Position numbers and translations under genes: made by a program
Origin: J054 sp965223095
GTDB taxonomy: Bacteria; Pseudomonadota; Gammaproteobacteria; Steroidobacterales; GCA-2729495
Assembly (NCBI GenBank): GCA_965223095.1
Contig: OZ244979.1
Location: forward strand, 2,976,001 to 3,040,000
Direction of reading: 5' to 3'
DNA: 64,000 nt
Shown: positions 34,994 to 43,739 of the stretch, piece after piece
How the letters are laid out: every line of letters begins with the position of its first letter
Position numbering within the stretch: position 1 is the stretch's first letter
The notes under the pieces: generated by a model
Told to the model about the DNA's origin: nothing
Database searches by the model: none
The model's input: only the letters and a program-made list of their open reading frames with translations

Positions 34994-35656
34994 TCAAACG
35001 AGAAAGTCCCGCGCCGCCCCAATCTTCTCTGCAGCGCTACTAGCCGCGCTGGGTGGCACCGCCATGCCTCTTACCACCGCAGGTCTAGCAGCAATCGTTT
35101 GTTGCCAGCGCTGAAGATGCGCCAGCCCCTGCAGCTCTACGCCGGACCATTCATGGGCCGAAACCCAGGGAAAGCAGGCGATATCGGCAATGGAATAATC
35201 GCCAGCTAGAAATTCCTGCACTCGCAAACGCGCGTCCATCACCTCGTATAGCCGCCGCAGCTCGCGTTGGTAGCGTTCTATGGCATAGGGAATCCGCTCG
35301 GGCGCATAGCGATTGAAAACGTTTGCTTGACCCTGCATGGGTCCGAGGCCACCCATTTGAAACATCAACCACTGCAGGACCACGGAACGTTGTGACCTAT
35401 CGCCGCCGAAAAATTGCTGCGACAACTCCGCCAAATACACAAGGATCGCACCCGACTCGAACACGGCAAAGTCCTCATTGGCGTGATCGACAATAGCCGG
35501 GATACGGCCATTGGGATTAATGGCCAGAAACCAATCTTCCTTTTGTTCTTGGGAGCCTAAATCGAGCGCGTGGACACGATATTGCAAACCCATTTCTTCC
35601 AGGGCAATGGAAACTTTATGGCCATTGGGCGTTGGCGCGGTGTACAGGGTCAGCAT
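34994..35656 (-). CDS. Glutathione S-transferase family protein
   Basis: 220 residues. The thioredoxin-fold N-domain begins LTLYTAPTPNGHKVSIALEE and contains NPNGRIPAIVDHANEDFAVFESGAILVYLAE, the glutathione site with the cis-Pro and the ESGAI motif. The helical C-domain carries GDYSIADIACFPWV (the N-capping box). It is of the YfcG/YghU-like class, which often shows disulfide-bond reductase or detoxification activity. Starts chosen at the second ATG, which gives the family N-terminus. Confidence 0.9.
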   Translation of the reverse strand: MLTLYTAPTPNGHKVSIALEEMGLQYRVHALDLGSQEQKEDWFLAINPNGRIPAIVDHANEDFAVFESGAILVYLAELSQQFFGGDRSQRSVVLQWLMFQMGGLGPMQGQANVFNRYAPERIPYAIERYQRELRRLYEVMDARLRVQEFLAGDYSIADIACFPWVSAHEWSGVELQGLAHLQRWQQTIAARPAVVRGMAVPPSAASSAAEKIGAARDFLV

Positions 35657-35938
35657 GCCGACCATTATATGCTTTACCGGCGGCGTTACGGCACTAAGCC
35701 GACAAACTCAACTCCACCGAATTCCGGTTGGTGAATGCATCGAAATCAACATTTGGAAGCAAAGCTGCCAGGCTATTCGTGCCGACACGACCCACCCGCA
35801 TGAACGATAACGACAACAGTGACCAGCCCAATCTAAACGGCAGCAACGACATTCACTGCTCGTTTAGAAAACCGGCTGACAGGACTCAAACTCGATTCGT
35901 TGATAGACCCACCAAGCATAGCTTCGCCATGCAGCAAA

Positions 35939-37015
35939 TCATTCCTGCGCCATTTTCGCCTCGGCTGAAGCAATGACTCGGTCCAGGCGTTCGAGTTTTG
36001 TCTGCAGATTTTCTCGCTCTTTTTGTGCCGCCTCAAGATCCTCGGCGTTATCCGGATTCATTTCCTCAATCACGGTTTCACACTGCTCAATCTTTTTTCG
36101 CAGTTCATCGCGGGATGTTCTGAGATTCGCCACGGACTCAGCCTTCTGCGCCTTATCAAAGACCAAGTCTTCCGGTGCGGGCCCATCGTCGGGCTCCGGT
36201 TCATCGACTGCACGAAAATCAAGCGGCGGAATCGCGCGCTTACCGTCTTGCTGGGCGCGAGTGTTCATATACGTCGGCGATACGATCTCAACACCACCAG
36301 CATGCAATTCGTCCAGCACCGCCGCACGCAAAGCTCGGCGGGTGGAAATAACGCGTTCCACGTCTTCAGCTAAGCCACCCAAGCGATAAAGAACCGAAAA
36401 GTCTCCCAGTTCACGAATTTGCACAAAGGGGTTTTTTAGCCCGGCCTTGGTCGCCGCGGCCTCGAGTAATTCCTCAACTTTTCTACGCGACACGTCATAG
36501 CCGAGGGACACCTCGACGGACAGTATGGTGCCCGAGCTACGCAGGACCGTCACGGGATTCGTCGCAAGGAACAAGTTAGGCAAAGTCGTGAGGTCACGAT
36601 CCTCCGTCTGAATTTCTGTGTGAATCAGATCCATCTCGGATACTCGGCCCGAGTGTTCACCCACATGAATAAAGCTACCTGGCCGAATGTTCTTCAGCGT
36701 CTTCAGCATGAAGCCGGCCACCACATTGCCAACGATGGTTGTGGACGACAAAGCAATGGTGGCACTCACCAATATGCCGAGCAGACTGAGCAGTTGGCCG
36801 CGAATGGTATCGTTGATGGGAATGATGACAATGGCAAAAACTAAGCCGATGAGGCTAATGGCGATCATCATGAGCTGACGCTGGTACTGCCGCGCCGGGT
36901 CATTTTCAAAATGCTTCACCAGGCGCTTATTGATCTGAACCAAGGCCAGGCCCAACAACGCGAATACGGCTCCCGAACTGATAAACGCGAGGATGATGGC
37001 AAATAAATCGCTCAT
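35939..37015 (-). CDS. MscS family mechanosensitive ion channel
   Basis: 358 residues. Membrane part: three hydrophobic segments, the third continuing into the pore-lining stretch ATIALSSTTIVGNVVAGFML typical of MscS TM3. The cytosolic beta domain follows (NIRPGSFIHVGEHSGRVSEM, TLPNLFLATNPVTVLRSSG) and then an alpha/beta domain. The last about 60 residues form an acidic coiled coil (RDELRKKIEQCETVIEEM), an extension beyond canonical small MscS. Role: osmotic safety valve in the inner membrane. Upstream lies the exported peptidase gene on the same strand. Confidence 0.92.
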   Translation of the reverse strand: MSDLFAIILAFISSGAVFALLGLALVQINKRLVKHFENDPARQYQRQLMMIAISLIGLVFAIVIIPINDTIRGQLLSLLGILVSATIALSSTTIVGNVVAGFMLKTLKNIRPGSFIHVGEHSGRVSEMDLIHTEIQTEDRDLTTLPNLFLATNPVTVLRSSGTILSVEVSLGYDVSRRKVEELLEAAATKAGLKNPFVQIRELGDFSVLYRLGGLAEDVERVISTRRALRAAVLDELHAGGVEIVSPTYMNTRAQQDGKRAIPPLDFRAVDEPEPDDGPAPEDLVFDKAQKAESVANLRTSRDELRKKIEQCETVIEEMNPDNAEDLEAAQKERENLQTKLERLDRVIASAEAKMAQE

Positions 37016-37083
37016 AAATTAAACCTGGTCAATGAAAGAAAGATCGACGGCAAAACCTAGACTTGATGCAACGAAACAAGTGT

Positions 37084-39168
37084 TCATTGTATCCATGGCG
37101 GTATCCGGCTCAGTTCGTCCTGAGAGTACCCGGACCAGAGCATTTGTTGCCGCAAGAAACTCTTGGGCAAGCTGATATCCACATCCACCGGTTGCCCAGC
37201 TTGCATTACCAGTCGCAATCTCGGAAAAACGTAGGCCGCGTCGCTAGGAATCTTCAAGGACTCTTTGCGCGCGCGCATCTCGTTGGCCAGCGCCTGGTCA
37301 TAGTGTTTCGCGCCATACTTTTTCTCTAGCGCCTGAATCGCAGCCAAGTCACCTTCGGATTTAATCCGCTGCAGTTCCGCCAATAACTCCGCCACAGCTT
37401 CGCGCATGGCCGGAATTTTTGCATCCGGCACGACGTAGTAGGTCTTTTTATCCTTACCGTCCTTGATCGTGCGCACGTCGATGAGCTGCGACTTTTGCAT
37501 GAAATAGTTGATCGCGAAATTACGGCCGATTTGGTGAGTCTCCTCAATGGCGGGCGCCCCTTCAGGCAGTTCGGCTAGGCCCCAAGGCTGTAGGGCCACA
37601 TAGCTTTTGTATAAGGCGGTTGCCGCCTCTTCACTCCAATCATCCGGTCGGATCTGCATGGTTTGCGGATCCCAGGCATGGTGCAGGGCCAGCAAATCGG
37701 CGCGCTCTTCTTCAATCCAGGAGTAGTAGCCGGGCAGATAGTCGCGGGGATCACCGTCCAGAGATTCGCTGACCTGCCCCGATGCGTGGCCTAAGGCCTC
37801 ATGAAAGCCAACCAGAATCTCGGCACCTGCCGCACTGTGTTTGCGCAGGAGTTCTCTGTCCGCGGGCCATACCGCTTCATTAATCGTTCGGTCTCCGAAC
37901 ACGGTTTTGCTCGCACGACGCGCATTCCATAACAGGATGTTCTTGCTGCCGTGCTGTTGGCGCACGGCGGACTCATTGGGCAGGTTGATACCACTCCAGC
38001 TAATGGGTCCACCATCACCGGTTTCTATGAGGACTTCCACCATATTCGCAATGGGCTTTACGCCGACGCGCTTGTATTCGTCCTTAAATGGCGCCCTACT
38101 CTCGTAATAGTCAGCTTTGGCCGCAACTTGACGCAACCATGCGGAGGTATTTTCGTTCACGAAAAATACAATGCCCTCCCAAGATCCGCGTTTTTCAAGG
38201 GGATCGCGATAATTTTCAATGAATCCGTTGATGGTATCGACGGTGGGCTCCTTGTAAGCCAACCAAGCGATGTTGTAGCGGCTGAAATCGGCGTTGTCAC
38301 CGGTCCGATAGAACTCAATAAGCTGGCCCAGCGCCGCCGCGTTTGCGGTGGTGGCATACACCTGGGCTGCTTCGAGATGATTCACCACCGCTTGCAGTCG
38401 ACCGGCATACAAACCCCTGGGAATAACCCGCTTGGCGTCACCAATGCGCCACACAAGCTCCCGCAACTCGCCGTTGCGCTTCTCGATATTGGAATTTAGC
38501 GGATACAGCTCGACGAAATCTTCCAGATCCGCCAATCGCAAACCGTCGGCATAAAACGTGACGGTACTGCCGCTGAGCAAATCCTCACCGGGCCCAGGGC
38601 TGCGCGTGGTGGAGAATCGGTCAAAATCAGGATCGAATATCGGCTGCTGCAATTCCGCCAAGTGCTCATCTAGGTTCAGGTCTTTGTCCAATTTGAAATC
38701 CGCGCCATTTTTCTCGGCCTGCTTTGCCGCGGAAACTAACGCGGGAAAATCAAGCGGTGCCGGCGGCAGCATCTTGGTGTAACTGCGCGCGCCGTGGATA
38801 CCGGTATGGATAAACTGTTGCTTGAGATAGCTGGCCACGGCGGCCAAGATTTCCGTTTCGATATCCGCCGAATGCAGCAATATCTGCTCACACAAATACC
38901 GAATGGAGAGATTGTGCTTATAGACTTGGGCGAATTGAATATCACGTCCCGCGACAGCCGCTTGATAAAGATGGTAGGCCAGTAGCTTGTCGTCTAGCGA
39001 TAAGTCCTGGAAGCCATCCACCGGCAAGGAGATGACCGCAACATCCTCGACGGTTTCTAGCAATCCATGTCCGCCGGTATCATCGGCCGCAAACGATATA
39101 GCCCAAGCGATTACAACGCAGGCGGCCATCGCAATGCGGGGGGCCATCGATTTTTTAGATTGACTCAT
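37084..39168 (-). CDS. Exported dipeptidyl peptidase III family metallopeptidase (M49)
   Basis: 694 residues. M49 enzymes release N-terminal dipeptides. The diagnostic zinc motif HEXXGH appears as HEALGH (H456, E457, H461) and the downstream EEERAD (about 486-491) provides the glutamate ligand. The AINYFMQKSQL and GAKHYDQAL segments are also family-like. Unlike most members, which are cytosolic, this one has a signal peptide (IAMAACVVIAWAISFAA) and is probably periplasmic or lipid-free secreted. The ATG giving MSQSKKSMAPR is chosen because it starts the signal sequence. It could recycle peptides from the envelope. Confidence 0.88.
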   Translation of the reverse strand: MSQSKKSMAPRIAMAACVVIAWAISFAADDTGGHGLLETVEDVAVISLPVDGFQDLSLDDKLLAYHLYQAAVAGRDIQFAQVYKHNLSIRYLCEQILLHSADIETEILAAVASYLKQQFIHTGIHGARSYTKMLPPAPLDFPALVSAAKQAEKNGADFKLDKDLNLDEHLAELQQPIFDPDFDRFSTTRSPGPGEDLLSGSTVTFYADGLRLADLEDFVELYPLNSNIEKRNGELRELVWRIGDAKRVIPRGLYAGRLQAVVNHLEAAQVYATTANAAALGQLIEFYRTGDNADFSRYNIAWLAYKEPTVDTINGFIENYRDPLEKRGSWEGIVFFVNENTSAWLRQVAAKADYYESRAPFKDEYKRVGVKPIANMVEVLIETGDGGPISWSGINLPNESAVRQQHGSKNILLWNARRASKTVFGDRTINEAVWPADRELLRKHSAAGAEILVGFHEALGHASGQVSESLDGDPRDYLPGYYSWIEEERADLLALHHAWDPQTMQIRPDDWSEEAATALYKSYVALQPWGLAELPEGAPAIEETHQIGRNFAINYFMQKSQLIDVRTIKDGKDKKTYYVVPDAKIPAMREAVAELLAELQRIKSEGDLAAIQALEKKYGAKHYDQALANEMRARKESLKIPSDAAYVFPRLRLVMQAGQPVDVDISLPKSFLRQQMLWSGYSQDELSRIPPWIQ

Positions 39169-39378
39169 TGCACGCCCTACTCTGCGGCCCCGCGAACCGC
39201 GCAGGGCGCTGTGCCGCCCGGGCCAAGCCTCGCGCCGCGCATTGCGCGACGCCCATATCCACAAGGCTACACCGGAGCCGAAACCAGCTCAAACGAACAA
39301 GAACGCCGATTTCGTACCAGCGAGAATTCAAATTATACTGGCCACACAAGCTCACTCAAAAAACAACCAGGAAAAAAC

Positions 39379-39909
39379 ATGCATAACTCACGCTTCAACG
39401 ACGACGAACTATTCTTGCTCATGAACGTGCCGTCGATGATCGGCACATACGTGGCCAGTTCCGAGGGCAGCGGCATCATCGGCACGGTGAAAGAAGCCAT
39501 GAGCAATGCCAAAACCGTACTCGGTGCTGTCAAAGCCTATCCGGAAAACGACATCATTCAAGCAGTTTTACCCTCCATGGAAGATCGCAAAGAAGCCATG
39601 GAGCACGCGAAAGCGTTTAGAGAGAAAGCTGTGGCTAGAATGAAAGAAAAAGACATCGACAGCAAAGAGAAACTTAAGGAATTGCTCATTGCCGATTGCC
39701 ATGCCGTCAATCAGCTGCTCAAGGACAAGGCCACGGACGCAGAAGCCGCCGAGTACAAAGCGTGGGCTATGTCTGTGGCAGAAAACGTGGCCAAATCGGC
39801 AAAGGAAGGCGGATTCCTAGGTTTTGGCGGACAACAAATCAGCCCCGGAGAAGTTGCCGCGGTGAATAGCATCGCAGCCGCGTTGGACACCAGCAGTCCT
39901 TTGGCGTGA
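39379..39909 (+). CDS. Small helical protein of unknown function
   Basis: 176 residues, unrecognised. Predominantly alpha-helical and rich in A, K, E and M. Starts NSRFNDDELFLLMNVPSMIG, then a Gly/Ser segment and long amphipathic helices (EDRKEAMEHAKAFREKAVAR, YKAWAMSVAENVAKSAKEG), ending in a Gly-rich loop and a final helix. No signal or membrane helix. A AGGA Shine-Dalgarno lies about seven bases before the ATG; the frame is open upstream but runs antisense to the peptidase gene start. Lies between two peptidase genes. No function proposed. Confidence 0.6.
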   Translation: MHNSRFNDDELFLLMNVPSMIGTYVASSEGSGIIGTVKEAMSNAKTVLGAVKAYPENDIIQAVLPSMEDRKEAMEHAKAFREKAVARMKEKDIDSKEKLKELLIADCHAVNQLLKDKATDAEAAEYKAWAMSVAENVAKSAKEGGFLGFGGQQISPGEVAAVNSIAAALDTSSPLA

Positions 39910-40251
39910 ATTGATGTGGAACAATCTCCCGTGGCCTCTCGAACTGATGCAGAGCCGCGGTTGCAGCCACTGATTCGATGTGTTCTAAGTGCTGCGCCAC
40001 GAACCAGCAACAGCGGTTTTGTGTCGCGCTAGACAACCGCGCTCTTGGGATGGAGACCATTGCGACTGAACTTTCTAGCCTTGTTGACAGAAGCACGAAG
40101 ACTTAGATCGACTGGTGCTGCCGTTGGGTGGTCATACTGGGGGAATTTACGCCTAAAGCAGGCACCATTCCGAGCGCTTGAACTTTGCAACCAAACCTGC
40201 GCCAAAACCGCATAGAGCTTCTTCTTCAACCAAAGACCGTGGATTTTTCGA
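39910..40251. other. Gene-free spacer
   Basis: About 340 bases with only short antisense frames. I checked the - strand for transposase remnants; a weakly suggestive frame exists but no recognisable motif. Presumably the promoter region of the M24 peptidase gene. Confidence 0.35.
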
Positions 40252-41484
40252 ATGCTGCTAAATAGACCTCGCGCCCAGGACATCATGCAACGGGAAAACC
40301 TGGATGCCTTGGTGGCCGTATCGCCCATCAACAGCTACTACCTGTCGGACTACTGGGGCATGTTCAACACTCCGGACGGCTATGAGGCTGCCTACATCGC
40401 CCTACTCCCCGCCGGCGACAGGCCGGCTGGCCTGGTTATTCCGGCCTTAGAGCTGCGCCGTTTGAAATCAACCCAGGGCACCTGGATGCCCGGTATTTAC
40501 GGCTACTCCGATCCGGATCCAAGCCACGAATACGACGACGGCACCGCCAAAGGCGTGGATTATGTGGGCTGGCCGATTCAGCCGGAGGCTCGACTGAAGC
40601 CGCGCGAACAAGCCTGGGTCAACATCGTGCAAGACCTGGGTCACAGCATGTCCGCCAATGCCTTTTGGGCGCTTGCCCGCGCGATAAAGGCAGCGGGCCT
40701 GCAACGCGGCAGTTTGGCCACCGACGACCCGCGCTTGGCCGACTGGCTTAGCGCTTGCGGTATGAACGCAGTCAAATGCCGTTATCAACCCCAGCTGTTT
40801 AATGAGATCCGGCTGGTGAAAACCAGTAACGAGCTGGCGCTGCTCAGCCAAGCCGCCCTCGCCAATGAAGCCTCCCTTTTGGATGCCACGGCAGCCTTGC
40901 GCGCAGGTGCTAGCTGGCAAGAAATCGAGGGCGCTTATCTTGCCGCCATGGCAAAACGCGGTGGTCGCGGCGTATATCTCACCTGCGGCGTCGGTGAATT
41001 ACCGTCCGGAGAAATTGTGCCGGGCGAGCCCGTCATGTTTGACGCGCTCGGCCAAGTGGCACGTTACCACGGCGACTTTGGCCGTTGCGCCGTGCTAGGC
41101 GAACCCACAGCACGGCACCGGCGCCGGCACAAAGCCCTGTGCGCGGGTTGGGAAGCGGCGCAGGAATGGCTGAAACCGGGCGTTCGCTACAGCGAATTGT
41201 CCGCGGCGGTGGGCGACGTGGTGCGCCGAGATGGCATTGCGAATTTCCGCAATCCCGTCGTGCACAGCTTAGGTTTGGAACACACCGATGACCCGAAACA
41301 ACCCGGCGTGCAACCACAAACCAAGCCCGACCAAGTGCTTGAAGCTGGCATGGTGGTAAACGTTGATATGCCACACACGGAAATTGGCTGGGGTTCGGTG
41401 CATATGGAAGACACCGTTCACATTACGGCCGATGGCTTCGAGCGTTTGGGTAACGCCGACTTTAGTCTGCGTGTGATTGACTGA
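40252..41484 (+). CDS. M24 family metallopeptidase (Xaa-Pro peptidase/creatinase fold)
   Basis: 410 residues in two domains. The N-terminal creatinase-like domain (about 1-180) opens RPRAQDIMQRENLDALVAVS. The C-terminal pita-bread domain carries candidate metal ligands D264 (MFDALG), D275 (HGDFGR), H338 (VVHSLGLEH), E378 and E386 (HMEDTV). The set is that of Xaa-Pro dipeptidases and amidinohydrolases. Substrate cannot be assigned; creatine-like C-N hydrolysis or prolyl dipeptide cleavage are both possible. It converges with the tandem alpha/beta-hydrolase gene. Confidence 0.85.
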   Translation: MLLNRPRAQDIMQRENLDALVAVSPINSYYLSDYWGMFNTPDGYEAAYIALLPAGDRPAGLVIPALELRRLKSTQGTWMPGIYGYSDPDPSHEYDDGTAKGVDYVGWPIQPEARLKPREQAWVNIVQDLGHSMSANAFWALARAIKAAGLQRGSLATDDPRLADWLSACGMNAVKCRYQPQLFNEIRLVKTSNELALLSQAALANEASLLDATAALRAGASWQEIEGAYLAAMAKRGGRGVYLTCGVGELPSGEIVPGEPVMFDALGQVARYHGDFGRCAVLGEPTARHRRRHKALCAGWEAAQEWLKPGVRYSELSAAVGDVVRRDGIANFRNPVVHSLGLEHTDDPKQPGVQPQTKPDQVLEAGMVVNVDMPHTEIGWGSVHMEDTVHITADGFERLGNADFSLRVID

Positions 41485-41636
41485 AGAAAAAAGCACTGTT
41501 CATCAGAACGCGGCAAGCAACAGCGGAGCACCAATCAGGTGATTTTGCATGTATCGGCCTCACGCCCGCCAACATGTAACAGCACACTCGCTTGCCCGCC
41601 GGTTCACGCAGATGCCGCGAAACCCTTAAAAGCTCG

Positions 41637-43349
41637 CTAAGCGAAAAGCAGCTCATGTAACTTCGCGGCGGAGTCCGACATGTCAGCCGATAGCCCGTGA
41701 AATTCGACACCGGCATCGGCGGCCGCTGCTTGCGTCATACCGCGCCACGGACCGGCAGCAGCGCAAACTAACTTGGGCACCCGGGTTTTCGCCGCCGACA
41801 AAGCACTATCCACCGACGACCGCATGATTTCGGCCTGCCAGGCCTGCCAAGCACCCTCGGCTTTCAAAAACGCGGTGACTTCTGTCTGCAGGCGACGCTC
41901 ATCAAGATCAGGCTCTTCCCACCGAATAGCTGCCTGATCTCTTTGAAACCAAGGGCAATATAAGTAGGAGTCCCTGACCATATGCCAACAACGCGACAAG
42001 TGACCACCGTGCCAATCGGGCGACATGGCGGGCAAACCTTCCTGCAACCAAGCCTCGCGCTGTCGTTGATTCCATGCGGGTAAATTAACCGCCGCCAAAC
42101 CGTCGATCTGCCCGGGTGACATGGCGGCCATCCGCAAACCCACCAGTGCGCCGCCGCCAAGACCCAGAACACTGATGCTGGAAATTTCTAGCGTATCAAG
42201 CATGGCCAGCAAGGCACCTGCATTAGCCTCGATGAGGCTCCCGTTCGCCGGCAGCACATGACCCGATTCGCCATGCCCGAGCAAGTCGGGACAAAGTACA
42301 GGGCGCAGGCCCGCCCAGGCCGTCGCCAGATCAGACACGGTGGCCGACGAGCCACCCACATCATGCAAAATCAGCAAGCCCCGACCTTCGACCTCTGTGG
42401 ACCGCCGAATGCGCAGGGGACCACCGGGCAGGTTGACGATCTGACTCCAAAGTTTTCCGGGCATGGCCAGGCTCGGCGGATTCGGCGGGCAAAGATCGCC
42501 AGGATGAGCCGACAATTGCGCTCGGCAATTCTCCAAGGCCTCATCGGCTGTGGGCGATATGGACAGCTGCACGGACGCCGGATGGGCATCACCCAACCGA
42601 TCCAGATGCGCGGCCAAAGGATCACGTGCCGCTGCAGTCAACAGCGAGGGAGCCTGCAACTCGGGTACCACGCTCTCGGCATGAAACACGAAGGCCGCCC
42701 GGTAGGCCACATGATAATGATCGGCCGCGCGTAACAATTCCAGCACGCTTTTGTGTTGATGCTCGGGTGACGGCATGGGGAAGTTCATGCGCCCTGCTTG
42801 CGTCCGATTGTGCCACGGAAAAAAGATCGTCTGTTCGCGAATCCTTGCCCATAACCACGCTAGGTGACTCCCATCCCAACGCGGCTCGATGGGCGGTAGA
42901 TAGTGAACAAGAATTTCTTTTAGCTCTTCCGCCGAGGGCACAGCCACACCGTTGCAAGCCACGGCGGTGACTCGCTCCGGAAAAGCATGGGCAATGGCAA
43001 TACCGATCATACCACCGGTATGAAAGCCGTAAACGCCGAATTTTTTTGCACCTAAGGCATCCAAAAACTCCAGGGTCGCCGCGGCAAAATCGCTCAGTTG
43101 AGCTTGCTCAAGGCCCAGGGGATCTGACTGCCCATAACCCGGCGTGTCGGGGGCAATCAACGTGAAGTGCGGCGCCCATTGGTTCATGAGGGATTCTAGC
43201 TCGCGCGATGATTGCGGAGACTGGTGCAGCATGAGTACCAAAGGGCCGCTGCCCGCGCGCCGATAGTGAACCTGCCGGGTCCCCCAGCGCCCGCTCACGG
43301 TGACGAAGTCACGTGTTATTTCAGGGCTCACGGTAAATTCGCTCGTCAT
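41637..43349 (-). CDS. Tandem alpha/beta-hydrolase-fold protein without serine nucleophiles
   Basis: 570 residues made of two alpha/beta-hydrolase domains (about 1-285 and 300-570). Domain 1: LMLHQSPQSSRE oxyanion region, APDTPGYGQSD strand, elbow GFHTGG with His110 where Ser is expected. Domain 2: ILHDVGGSSATVSD, CPDLLGHGESGH, elbow GLGGG with Gly398 at that position. Both share the lid motif W(D/H)G(S/G)HL...W..(I/V)R...F/YxPW, showing an internal duplication. The histidine form GxHTG is known from a subset of proteobacterial hydrolases; the Gly form is probably catalytically dead. Possible roles are a non-hydrolytic lyase or isomerase, or a pseudo-enzyme partner. Divergent from the RCCR-like gene. 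Confidence 0.8.
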   Translation of the reverse strand: MTSEFTVSPEITRDFVTVSGRWGTRQVHYRRAGSGPLVLMLHQSPQSSRELESLMNQWAPHFTLIAPDTPGYGQSDPLGLEQAQLSDFAAATLEFLDALGAKKFGVYGFHTGGMIGIAIAHAFPERVTAVACNGVAVPSAEELKEILVHYLPPIEPRWDGSHLAWLWARIREQTIFFPWHNRTQAGRMNFPMPSPEHQHKSVLELLRAADHYHVAYRAAFVFHAESVVPELQAPSLLTAAARDPLAAHLDRLGDAHPASVQLSISPTADEALENCRAQLSAHPGDLCPPNPPSLAMPGKLWSQIVNLPGGPLRIRRSTEVEGRGLLILHDVGGSSATVSDLATAWAGLRPVLCPDLLGHGESGHVLPANGSLIEANAGALLAMLDTLEISSISVLGLGGGALVGLRMAAMSPGQIDGLAAVNLPAWNQRQREAWLQEGLPAMSPDWHGGHLSRCWHMVRDSYLYCPWFQRDQAAIRWEEPDLDERRLQTEVTAFLKAEGAWQAWQAEIMRSSVDSALSAAKTRVPKLVCAAAGPWRGMTQAAAADAGVEFHGLSADMSDSAAKLHELLFA

Positions 43350-43739
43350 CCGGCCATTAAGATTTTATGAGGCCAAAGCCGCCTGCAGGTGTTAATCGTT
43401 CGCGCTAACGTCCTACCGCGGCCCAACTGGCCAGTACCAATATTCCGCCATGGCGGGCCATGCCCAACGAAACAATATCAAACCAGCATAGGTCGCGCGC
43501 GAAGTTTTTCGTTTGGCGGACACTGGCCGGCTGCAACCGCTTGGGAAAACGCTGCTCAGAAGCCAATGGACGAACAAAAAACATACCGACAGGTTCCAGC
43601 CGGCTCATTCAATGCGATAATTTCCACGTCATCCATCAGCGGTGTCTGATAACGGCGGTTCAAGCAGTTTCAGTCAAACCCTAAAACTTTCAAAGAGCAG
43701 CTCGAGGCAAAGTACCACGAGGCTCACGGGTCAAAAAAA
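43350..43739. other. Divergent intergenic region, hydrolase / RCCR-like genes
   Basis: About 390 bases between two divergent genes. No gene, tRNA or clear hairpin is seen. A run of eight A residues precedes the RCCR-like ATG. The length is enough for separate promoters or a shared regulatory region. Confidence 0.4.

Noticed and set aside
34994..35656. Arsenate reductase or disulfide oxidoreductase instead of GST
   Set aside because: The second, all-helical domain with the GDYSIADIA box is specific for glutathione transferases.
39067..39378. N-terminal extension of the helical protein gene
   Set aside because: Composition is shadow-like (Arg/Pro/Gly-rich), it overlaps the peptidase gene, and an AGGA precedes the later ATG.
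39910..40251. Possible decayed transposase on the - strand
   Set aside because: Short frames only, no DDE motif or terminal inverted repeats recognised.
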